Positions 26,112 to 33,605 of a stretch of DNA of 64,000 nt are shown here, in pieces. Position 1 is the first letter of the stretch, and every line of letters starts with the position of its first letter. A program made the position numbers and the translations under genes. The DNA is from Paraburkholderia flagellata. GTDB lineage: Bacteria; Pseudomonadota; Gammaproteobacteria; Burkholderiales; Burkholderiaceae. A model generated the notes under the pieces. The model was not told the origin of the DNA and did no database searches. It saw only the letters and a list, made by a program, of their open reading frames with translations. The stretch is taken from assembly GCF_021390645.1 (NCBI RefSeq), contig NZ_JAJEJT010000002.1, forward strand, positions 248,001 to 312,000. The letters run 5' to 3'.

Positions 26112-28235
26112 TCAGACCGATTGATTGAGGCTCGCGAAATTCTCGCCGCGCTCCACGAGTTCGACGAGCAGCGGCGAAGGACGCCAGAACAGCGGATCTT
26201 CCTTTGCGTACTCGCGGATATCGGCGAGCACGTTGGCGAGACCCACGGTATCGGCGTATTTCATCGGGCCGCCGCGATAGCGCGGGAAGCCGTAGCCGTA
26301 GAGCAGCGCGACGTCCACGTCGAGCGGGCGCAGCGCGATCTTCTCGAACACGACGTTTGCGCCTTCGTTGACCATCGCGGCCATGTAGCGGCGCATGATC
26401 TCTTCGTCGCTGAAGCTGCGCGGCGCGATGCCGGCGCGCTCGCGCTCAGCGCGGATGATGGCTTCGACTTCGGGGTCGGGCGTGCCGGTGCGCGCGCCTT
26501 CGGGGTAGAGGTAGAAGCCGCGGCCCGTCTTCTGGCCGAACCAGCCGCGCTCGCAGACGCGGTCGGCAATCTGCACGTAGCGCGCCTTCGGGTCGCGCGT
26601 GGCGGCGCGGCGCTTGCGCGTGGCCCAGCCGATGTCGCCGCCCGCGAGATCGACCACCTGGTACGGGCCCATCGGAAAGCCGAAGTCACGTACGGCCTTG
26701 TCGATCTGATACGGCGAAGCGCCGTCTTCCATCAGATGATCCGCAGCGGTGCGGAACACCGCGAGAATGCGATTGCCGATGAAGCCGTCGCACACACCCG
26801 CGCGCACCGGAACCTTGCGCAGCTTCTTCGCCAGCTCGAATGCGGTGGCGACCACGTCGGCGCTCACCTGCTTCGGCACCACGATTTCGAGCAGCTTCAT
26901 GATGTTGGCGGGCGAGAAGAAGTGCAGACCCACCACGTCCTGTGGGCGCTTGATGCTCGCCGCAATGGCGTCGATGTCGAGGTACGAGGTGTTGGTCGCG
27001 AGCACGGCGCCGGGTTTGCACACGCGGTCGAGTTCGGCGAACACGGCCTGCTTCACGGCCATGTCCTCGAACACGGCTTCGATCACGAGATCGGTGTTCG
27101 CGAGCGCATCGTACGAAGTGCTGCCGTCAAAGCGCGCGAGGATCTGCGCTTTCGCCTCGGGCTTCATGCGGCCCTTTGCGATGAGGCCGTCGTAGACCTT
27201 TTCCACATGCGCGCGGCCGCGGGCGAGCGAGGCGTCGTCGCGCTCGATCATCGTCACGGGCAGGCCCGCGTCGAGCACGGCGACGGCAATGCCCGCGCCC
27301 ATCGTGCCGCCGCCGATCACGCCGACGGTTTCGATCGCGCGCGGCTTCGCGCTCTTCGTTTCAGGGGCTTTCTGCACTTCGCGCTCGGCGAAGAAGGCGT
27401 GCACGAGGCCCGCGCGCTGCGGGCTTTCGAGGCACTCGATGAACTGCTTGCGCTCGAAGCGCAGGCCTTCGTCGAACGAAAGATCGAGCGCGGCCTGCAC
27501 GCAATCGACGATCTTCAGCGGAGAAAAGAGACCGCGCGACTTCTTCGCGGTGTCGGCGCGCGCGGCATCGATTGCGGCTTGCGCTTGCGGGCGGTCCGCG
27601 AGCGCCTGGGCGTCGCGCGTGCGGCGTACGTGCGCATGACCCGCGAGCAGTTCCTGCGCGTAGGCGAGGCCTTCGGCGAGAATGTCGTCGCTCGCGCCCA
27701 CGCGATCGACCAGGCCGAGCTTTTGCGCTTCCTGCGCGCTCGCGTGGCGGCCGCTCAGCATGAGCGAGAGCGCGGCTTCGGCGCCGATCAGCCGCGGCGT
27801 GCGTTGCGTGCCGCCGGCTCCCGGCAGCAGGCCCAGTTGCACCTCGGGCAGGCCGAGTTTGGCGCCGGCCACGGCAAGCCGGTAATGCGCCGCGAGCGCC
27901 ACTTCGAGGCCGCCGCCGAGGGCCGCGCCGTGAATGGCGGCGATCACCGGCTTGTGGCAGGCCTCGATGCGGTTGCAAACGTCGGGCAGCGCGGGCGGCT
28001 GCGGCGGCTTGCCGAACTCGCGAATGTCCGCGCCGGCGATGAAATTGCGCCCCGCGCCGACGATCAGCACGGCCTGCACGGCGTCGTTCGCTTCGGCATG
28101 CTCGATGGCGGCGGCGAGGCCGCGGCGCACGTCCACACCCAGCGCGTTGACGGGCGGATTGTCCACGGTGACGAGCAGCACCTTGCCGCGCAGTTCGTGA
28201 GTGACGGGGGAGGCGTTCACGGGATCGGATGCCAT
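26112..28235 (-). CDS. FadJ-type enoyl-CoA hydratase / 3-hydroxyacyl-CoA dehydrogenase
   Basis: A 707-residue bifunctional beta-oxidation enzyme. The N-terminal crotonase domain (~1-190) keeps both catalytic glutamates (GGGLEVALAAHYR, LGLPEVQLGLLPGAGG). The central NAD-binding domain starts with VIGGGTMGAGIA (~residue 295), followed by FFSPANIMKLLEIV and a duplicated C-terminal dehydrogenase domain (GFPMGPYQVVDLAG). It hydrates 2-enoyl-CoA and oxidises the 3-hydroxyacyl-CoA. Start at the ATG at 28235 with GGAG upstream. It is the first gene of the four-gene operon; no thiolase gene follows. Confidence 0.92.
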   Translation of the reverse strand: MASDPVNASPVTHELRGKVLLVTVDNPPVNALGVDVRRGLAAAIEHAEANDAVQAVLIVGAGRNFIAGADIREFGKPPQPPALPDVCNRIEACHKPVIAAIHGAALGGGLEVALAAHYRLAVAGAKLGLPEVQLGLLPGAGGTQRTPRLIGAEAALSLMLSGRHASAQEAQKLGLVDRVGASDDILAEGLAYAQELLAGHAHVRRTRDAQALADRPQAQAAIDAARADTAKKSRGLFSPLKIVDCVQAALDLSFDEGLRFERKQFIECLESPQRAGLVHAFFAEREVQKAPETKSAKPRAIETVGVIGGGTMGAGIAVAVLDAGLPVTMIERDDASLARGRAHVEKVYDGLIAKGRMKPEAKAQILARFDGSTSYDALANTDLVIEAVFEDMAVKQAVFAELDRVCKPGAVLATNTSYLDIDAIAASIKRPQDVVGLHFFSPANIMKLLEIVVPKQVSADVVATAFELAKKLRKVPVRAGVCDGFIGNRILAVFRTAADHLMEDGASPYQIDKAVRDFGFPMGPYQVVDLAGGDIGWATRKRRAATRDPKARYVQIADRVCERGWFGQKTGRGFYLYPEGARTGTPDPEVEAIIRAERERAGIAPRSFSDEEIMRRYMAAMVNEGANVVFEKIALRPLDVDVALLYGYGFPRYRGGPMKYADTVGLANVLADIREYAKEDPLFWRPSPLLVELVERGENFASLNQSV

Positions 28236-28324
28236 GGGGGTGATGTCTCCATAATGAGGGCCGGACTGGTGCGCCAGACGCCAATGTGTCATGTTCGCGT
28301 CGATTCTCGGCGCGTCAGGGGGAA

Positions 28325-28372
28325 TTGACAATCCCATGGCTCGTTGACAGACTGTCAAAATATCTTTGACAG
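28325..28372. promoter_or_regulatory. Cluster of TTGACA half-sites, likely LysR operator
   Basis: TTGACA occurs at 28325, 28344 and 28366, and its complement at 28353-28358. The central pair makes a perfect 7-bp inverted repeat, TTGACAGACTGTCAA (28344-28358). The sites lie between the divergent FadJ operon and the LysR gene, the last one only ten bases before the LysR start, fitting autoregulation. Alternatively one TTGACA is simply a -35 box. Confidence 0.6.
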
Positions 28373-28382
28373 TGGAAGTGCC

Positions 28383-29291
28383 ATGGACGTCAATGCGCTG
28401 ACCCTGCTCGTCGAGATTCTCGACGCCGGCAACCTGAGCGAGGCGGCGCGCCGGCTCAAGATGAGCCGCGCGAACGTCAGCTACCACCTCAACCATCTGG
28501 AGAAGTCAATCGGCCTGCAACTCGTGCGCCGCACCACGCGCCGCGTCGAGCCGACCGAAATCGGCCTGAAGCTTTACGAGCACGGCCGCGCGATCCAGAA
28601 TGCGCTGCTCGCCGCGCGCGAGTCGGTCTCCACCCTCGGCCAGAGCCTGCAGGGGCGCGTGCGGCTTTCCGTGCCGAGCGGCTACGGGCAGCTCGTCATG
28701 TCGGACTGGCTCATCCAGTTCAAGCGCATGTACCCCGGCATCGTGCTCGACGTGATGTTCGAAAATCGCGTGGAAGACCTGCTGCGCGACGAAGTGGATA
28801 TCGCCGTGCGCGTGATGCACGAGCCTCCGCAGAATCTCGTGGCGCGCGACATGGGCCCGGTGAAGTACATCGCGTGCGCGTGCACGGAGTGGGCCGAAAA
28901 ACATGGCATGCCGCAAACGCTGGAAGACCTGGCGCGCGCGCCCGTCATCACAGCAACGGTGGTGGGGCGGCAATTGCGGCTGGCGGGCTATCTGGACGAG
29001 GACCGGCACGAGGTGTTGCTCGAGCCTTCGATCATTTCGGAAAACTTTCTATTTTTGCGGCAGTCGATTCTGGCAGGACTCGGCGTAGGTATCGTGCCCG
29101 ACTACGTGATGCACGACGACATTCGCCAGGGCGCCGCCGTCACGTCGCTCGATAGCTGGCGCTTGAGCATTTTCGGCACGCACATGTACATGCTCTACAT
29201 GCCGAACCGGCATCACACGCGGGCGGCGTCCACATTCATCGATTACGTACTGGCCGAAGCGCGCAAGACCGGGCGCGGCGGGGACGCGTGA
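28383..29291 (+). CDS. LysR family transcriptional regulator
   Basis: A 302-residue LysR-type regulator. The N-terminal winged helix reads LTLLVEILDAGNLSEAARRL, MSRANVSYHLNHLEKSIG and LQLVRRTTRRVEPTEIG; the rest is a periplasmic-binding-like effector domain of the CrgA/DmlR subgroup. It is divergent from the FadJ acyl-CoA operon, so it probably controls that operon in response to one of its intermediates. The ATG at 28383 is preceded by GGAAG; the frame opens 13 codons earlier across the operator. Confidence 0.9.
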   Translation: MDVNALTLLVEILDAGNLSEAARRLKMSRANVSYHLNHLEKSIGLQLVRRTTRRVEPTEIGLKLYEHGRAIQNALLAARESVSTLGQSLQGRVRLSVPSGYGQLVMSDWLIQFKRMYPGIVLDVMFENRVEDLLRDEVDIAVRVMHEPPQNLVARDMGPVKYIACACTEWAEKHGMPQTLEDLARAPVITATVVGRQLRLAGYLDEDRHEVLLEPSIISENFLFLRQSILAGLGVGIVPDYVMHDDIRQGAAVTSLDSWRLSIFGTHMYMLYMPNRHHTRAASTFIDYVLAEARKTGRGGDA

Positions 29292-29343
29292 GAGGCGCAT
29301 AGCGCACGCCTCGACTCGCCGCGACGGTTGCGAGCGCAACGAA

Positions 29344-30132
29344 CTATTGGCCCGTGAGCGTGTTGTTGTACTCCACGGCTGGCTGCGAGGTGTTGCCGCC
29401 CTGCGCGACGAGCAGGTGAATCTGCCCCGGCAGGAGTTGCGAGAGCGTACCCGAAATCGGCACGGTCGTAATGAGCCAGTCCGCGTTGTTCGCGAGGTTG
29501 AACGAAGCCGATTCGTAGATCGCTGTCTTGCTGCCCGCTGTCGTCACGATCGCCACGTAGTTGCCGCCGTTCATGTAGATCGAGTCCTGGCCGCTCGCGG
29601 GCACGGCGTTCTTGTATCCCACGGCCGGCAACGTCGGCTGCACGGTGTTGATATCCGTGCCGGGTGCGACGATGTAGATGTCGAGGTTCTGCGCGTTGAC
29701 GGTGGCGTTGAACGCGCGAAGGCGTGCGCTGCTGGAAAGCAGGCCCTTGTCGAACGGATCGTCGATCAGGCCGATGTCGCCGCCGGTGAGCGCGGGCAGC
29801 GCGAGCACGGTGTACTCGTGGCCCTTCGCCACGTCGGGGAAGTTGCCGCTTGCAAGCGCCGTGGTCGTGCCGGTGCTCGCATACGAGACGTTCGTGTTGC
29901 CGGTGTTGATGTTGGCGAAGTTCGTCACCTGCTTGTATGCGATGTTCGTCTGCAAGGGGCCGTTGACCAGGAAATCGACGTTCGGGCCGCCCGGCAGGGC
30001 ATGCACGAAATGGATTTCAGGGTTCTGCACGCCGATCTCCTTGCCGACATCGTTGCTGCTGCTGCCGCCGCCACACGCAGTGAGCAGGGCCGCCGCGCTC
30101 GCGAAGGCGAGCAGGGTGCGCATCGTCTTCAT
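29344..30132 (-). CDS. DUF4397 lipoprotein
   Basis: A 262-residue exported protein with a lipoprotein signal (LLTAC, Cys at residue 20) followed by a Gly/Ser linker. The mature part contains two repeats of the DUF4397 beta-sandwich, seen in HFVHALPGGPNVDFLVNG and RLRAFNATVNAQNLDIYIV. Family members are surface or periplasmic proteins without a known role. It is a single gene downstream of, and convergent with, the LysR gene. Confidence 0.85.
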   Translation of the reverse strand: MKTMRTLLAFASAAALLTACGGGSSSNDVGKEIGVQNPEIHFVHALPGGPNVDFLVNGPLQTNIAYKQVTNFANINTGNTNVSYASTGTTTALASGNFPDVAKGHEYTVLALPALTGGDIGLIDDPFDKGLLSSSARLRAFNATVNAQNLDIYIVAPGTDINTVQPTLPAVGYKNAVPASGQDSIYMNGGNYVAIVTTAGSKTAIYESASFNLANNADWLITTVPISGTLSQLLPGQIHLLVAQGGNTSQPAVEYNNTLTGQ

Positions 30133-30420
30133 TGTTCACCTCATCTGTTTCGTTCAGGCTGCACGGTGTACGGCCTCGATTGCGGCCGCGCATTGTTATT
30201 GCGCCCGTTCGCGAGCCGTGACGGCGGCGCGATGTTCCATCGGGGGCGAGCAGGATCAGCAATTGGTGTGCCGCGCGTTGCGAGTCACGCAGTGATTGCG
30301 CGTGCAACGGGATGAGGAGAAGGTGAGAGCGGCGCGGTCCGGCGCCGGTGTGAAGCCGGGCGTGCGATCTTTACAGCGTTCGATGGCAGCTTTTTCAGGC
30401 GTGAAAGTCCACGCCGAAAT

Positions 30421-30819
30421 TCAAGAATCTTGTGCGGCGGCGTCATCCGGGTTCGCGTCTTGCGCACGCTCGCCGCTTGCGCGAGCGATGGTGGCGTCCG
30501 GTCGTCCGCGTGTGACGGATGAAACGCGAACACGTTGCTGGATACCGGCCTTCGTGAGCATATGTGCGCTGATGGGCGCGGTGAGAAACAGGAACGCTGG
30601 AATCAGCACTTCGTGCAGGCTCGCGAAATTGTCGTGCGTGCTGAAGTAGACGACGGACGCAAGCACGACGCCGCCCACGCCGAGTGTGGTCGACTTGGTC
30701 GGTCCGTGCAGGCGCATGTAGAAGTCGGGCAGCCGTGCGAGGCCTATCGCGCCGATCAGCGTGAACACGCTGCCGAGCAGGAGCAGTACGCAGACAATCG
30801 CTTCGATGACGGTTTGCAT
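30421..30819 (-). CDS. phaG: Mrp/Pha antiporter subunit G
   Basis: A 132-residue membrane protein with three helices and the MnhG/PhaG signature LPDFYMRLHGPTKSTTLG. The Pro/Ala/Asp-rich C-terminal ~30 residues are soluble. It is the last gene of the Mrp operon, starting 12 bp after subunit F. Part of the hetero-oligomeric Na+ or K+/H+ antiporter. Confidence 0.93.
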   Translation of the reverse strand: MQTVIEAIVCVLLLLGSVFTLIGAIGLARLPDFYMRLHGPTKSTTLGVGGVVLASVVYFSTHDNFASLHEVLIPAFLFLTAPISAHMLTKAGIQQRVRVSSVTRGRPDATIARASGERAQDANPDDAAAQDS

Positions 30820-30831
30820 GACGAACTCGCC

Positions 30832-31107
30832 CTAGTTCAGTTCGATGATGTCGCCGCGCTGCAGGTACTTCGTGAACGCGACCGTCGCGACGAACCCCAT
30901 CACCGCGATGAGCAGCGCGATTTCGAAGAAGACCGTCGAACGCTGCATGATGCCGTAGACGACGATCAGCGCGATCGCGTTGATATTCAGCGTGTCGAGC
31001 GCGACGAGCCGGTCGGGCAGCGAGGGTCCACGCACGAGGCGCACGAGTGTGAGCAGAAATGCGAGCCCGAGGATCGCGAACGACACCGGAATGACGATGG
31101 CTAGCAT
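30832..31107 (-). CDS. phaF: Mrp/Pha antiporter subunit F
   Basis: A 91-residue protein with three membrane helices and the MnhF motif VRGPSLPDRLVALDT. Its ATG overlaps the end of subunit E by seven bases, so translation is coupled. Small subunit of the Mrp cation/proton antiporter complex. Confidence 0.93.
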   Translation of the reverse strand: MLAIVIPVSFAILGLAFLLTLVRLVRGPSLPDRLVALDTLNINAIALIVVYGIMQRSTVFFEIALLIAVMGFVATVAFTKYLQRGDIIELN

Positions 31108-31595
31108 GCGAAGATCTCCATGAGCGGGGCTTCGTAACGGGACTTGATCAAGGCGACGAGCGCGGCTTCGTCTTCGAGATCGAGCACGTGGACGACCAGG
31201 CGCGTGCGGTCGTCGGAGAGCTCGGCGCACAGCGTGCCGGGACTCAGCGAGACGATGCTGATGAGCGCCGCAAGCGCGATTTCGTGGGTGCTGTCTAGCG
31301 GCACCTCGATGAAGGCGGGGCGCAGGCGCGTCATCGGGCCGAGCACGAGCAGCGCGACTTCGAGATTCGCCACGAGGATGTCGTAAAGCACGTGCCCGAA
31401 GAGCCGCACGAGCAGCCACGGTTTGCCGAAGCGCACGGGCGCGAGCCACAGCCCTTCGCCCACGGCGAAGGCGATGACCGTGCCGAGCACGAAGCCAAGC
31501 AGCAGGTTACCCGGCGTTGCGTCGTTCATCAGCAATAACCAGCAGACGAGCAGCACGAGTGTGAGCCAGGGGTGCGGAAAGAGCCTCTTGAGCAT
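31101..31595 (-). CDS. phaE: Mrp/Pha antiporter subunit E
   Basis: A 164-residue protein with two or three N-terminal helices and the MnhE features GLWLAPVRFGKPWLLVRL and VSLSPGTLCAELSDD. I chose the ATG at 31595, one base after the stop of subunit D; the longer frame overlaps subunit D. Required for assembly or activity of the Mrp complex in studied members. Confidence 0.92.
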   Translation of the reverse strand: MLKRLFPHPWLTLVLLVCWLLLMNDATPGNLLLGFVLGTVIAFAVGEGLWLAPVRFGKPWLLVRLFGHVLYDILVANLEVALLVLGPMTRLRPAFIEVPLDSTHEIALAALISIVSLSPGTLCAELSDDRTRLVVHVLDLEDEAALVALIKSRYEAPLMEIFAC

Positions 31596-31596
31596 G

Positions 31597-33255
31597 TCAG
31601 CTTCCTCCGCCCTGTGTCGTTTGCGGTGCCTGCGCGGGCAGGATCGCGTGAACGTAGGCTTCGCGGTCGAGCAACTGCGCGGCGGTGGCGTCGAGATACT
31701 GCTTGAGCGGGCCGGCAAAGACCGTCGTGGCCACGACGCCCGCGAGCAGCAGCGCGCACGCGGCGAGCTTGGCGCGGCTGCCTCGCGGCGCTGCGGCCGG
31801 TGCGCCGTTGTAGGCGCGTGCAGTGGGATCGGCCCACAGCAGGCGCGTGCCCGTGCGGCTCAATGCGACGATCGACAGCAGTCCCGAGACCAGTACGGCA
31901 GGCCAGAGCACGACAGCTTGCGCAATCGGCGTAGCGGCGAGCACCATGGCCTTGCCGAGAAACCCCGAGAGCGGCGGCAGTCCAGCCGCGCCCACGGCTG
32001 CCGCGAGATAGAGCACGCCGGCGATGTTCGAGGGCCAGGGCGCGGGATGCTTTTCAGGGGCCGCTGGCCTGGCAGTATCCGGCTCGCTGTCCGCGTCGGG
32101 TGTGATGGCGGGCGCAGTGGCGTCGTCGAGCGATTCGAGCGAGGCGGGTTCGCGAGTGTCGGCTGCAGTGGGCGCGACCGGAGATTGGGTTGTTTCGGAC
32201 TCCAGTGTATCGGCGAGCATGAACAGTGCGCCCGTGCATAGCGTCGTGCTGATGAGGTAGTACAACAGCGCGCTCCACGCAAGCACCGTTTGCAGCGTGA
32301 CGGCGGCGATCAGCAGACCGACCGAGACCAGCACGAGAAAGCCCGTCGTGGTCTTGAGGCTCGATACCGCAAGCGCGCCGAGCGCGCCATAGATAATCGT
32401 CGCGATGGCGAGCCACCAAGCCCATTGATGCAGGAATGCATCGAGCAAGCCGCCCGCCGCGCCGAATACGAGCGCGTCGCAACGAAGCATCGCGTAGATG
32501 CCGACCTTGGTCATGATCGCGAACAGCGCGGCGACCGGACCGATTGCGCTGCGATATGCCTGCGGCAACCAGAACGACATCGGGAACACGGCGGCCTTGA
32601 GGCCGAATACGAGCAGGAGCATCGCACCCGCGAACTGCGCGAGCGGCAGCGACGCGGCGTCCAGATGCGCGAGTCGCTCGCCCATGTCGGCCATGTTGAG
32701 TGTGCCCGTGAGGCCATACAGCACGCCCAGCGCGATCAGGAAGAACGACGATCCCACGAGGTTCAGCAGCATGTAGTGCAGGCCGTTGCGCACGCGGCGG
32801 CGTCCGCCGCCGTGCAGCAGCAGCGCATAGGACGCGATCAGCAGCAGTTCGAAGAATACGAACAGGTTGAAGAGATCGCCCGCGAGAAACGCGCCGTTCA
32901 GGCCCATCAATTCGAACTGCACGAGCGCGCGATAGTAGCGCCCGCGCCGCGCGTCGGCGCTCGTGGTGCCGAGCAGGCAGCAGCAGGCGAGCAGCGCGGT
33001 CAGCACGAGCATGAGCGCGCCAAGCCGGTCGATCTGCAGCACGATGCCGAACGGCGCGGGCCACGCGCCGAGCGCATAGCTCGCAATCTGCCCCTGCGCC
33101 GCGAATTCGGCGAGCGCCACCGCTATCGGCAGCAGCGCGAGCGTGGCGATCACGTTGATCGCACGCTGCAAGCGCTTCGCACGCAGCGGCAGCGCAACGA
33201 TCGCGCCGCCAGTGAAAAGCGGAATGAGGATGGGGAGGATGAGAGCGTGGTTCAT
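31597..33255 (-). CDS. phaD: Mrp/Pha antiporter subunit D, with long hydrophilic insert
   Basis: A 552-residue proton-antiporter subunit related to NuoM/NuoN, with ~14 helices. It shows GDLFNLFVFFELLLIASYALL and the conserved FGLKAAVFPMSFWLPQAYR. Between helices, at residues ~347-405, is an unusual ~60-residue Thr/Pro/Asp/Glu-rich stretch that ordinary MrpD proteins lack. Its start overlaps subunit C by ATGA. Together with subunit A it carries proton and cation conduction. Confidence 0.92.
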   Translation of the reverse strand: MNHALILPILIPLFTGGAIVALPLRAKRLQRAINVIATLALLPIAVALAEFAAQGQIASYALGAWPAPFGIVLQIDRLGALMLVLTALLACCCLLGTTSADARRGRYYRALVQFELMGLNGAFLAGDLFNLFVFFELLLIASYALLLHGGGRRRVRNGLHYMLLNLVGSSFFLIALGVLYGLTGTLNMADMGERLAHLDAASLPLAQFAGAMLLLVFGLKAAVFPMSFWLPQAYRSAIGPVAALFAIMTKVGIYAMLRCDALVFGAAGGLLDAFLHQWAWWLAIATIIYGALGALAVSSLKTTTGFLVLVSVGLLIAAVTLQTVLAWSALLYYLISTTLCTGALFMLADTLESETTQSPVAPTAADTREPASLESLDDATAPAITPDADSEPDTARPAAPEKHPAPWPSNIAGVLYLAAAVGAAGLPPLSGFLGKAMVLAATPIAQAVVLWPAVLVSGLLSIVALSRTGTRLLWADPTARAYNGAPAAAPRGSRAKLAACALLLAGVVATTVFAGPLKQYLDATAAQLLDREAYVHAILPAQAPQTTQGGGS

Positions 33256-33605
33256 TCGCCGCGCGTCTCCAGGGCGTTGTGGCACGGGTTGTCGCCATCG
33301 ACGTGATCGCTGCCGTCTATCGCGAGCGCGCGCAGCGCGAGCACGACCGTGAAGGCCGTCATGGCGAAGCCGATCACGATGGCGGTGAGCACGAGCGCCT
33401 GCGGCACGGGGTCCGCGTATTGGGCGCCCGGCGCGATCACGGGCGGCTTGCCGGTGGACAGACGTCCCATGCCGAGCAGGAACAGGTTGATCGCGTAGGA
33501 GAACAGCGTGATGCCGAGTATCACCGGCAGCACGCGCGCGCACAGCAGCAGGTAGATGCCGCTCGCGCAGAGCACGCCGAGCGTAATGGCGAAGGCGGCT
33601 TCCAT
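33252..33605 (-). CDS. phaC: Mrp/Pha antiporter subunit C
   Basis: A 117-residue NuoK-like protein with three helices and the motif ILGITLFSYAINLFLLGMG followed by DPVPQALVLTAIVIGFAMTA. Its ATG overlaps the stop of subunit A (TGATG) and its stop overlaps the start of subunit D (ATGA), a tightly coupled operon. Here phaC means antiporter subunit, not PHA synthase. Confidence 0.94.
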   Translation of the reverse strand: MEAAFAITLGVLCASGIYLLLCARVLPVILGITLFSYAINLFLLGMGRLSTGKPPVIAPGAQYADPVPQALVLTAIVIGFAMTAFTVVLALRALAIDGSDHVDGDNPCHNALETRGE

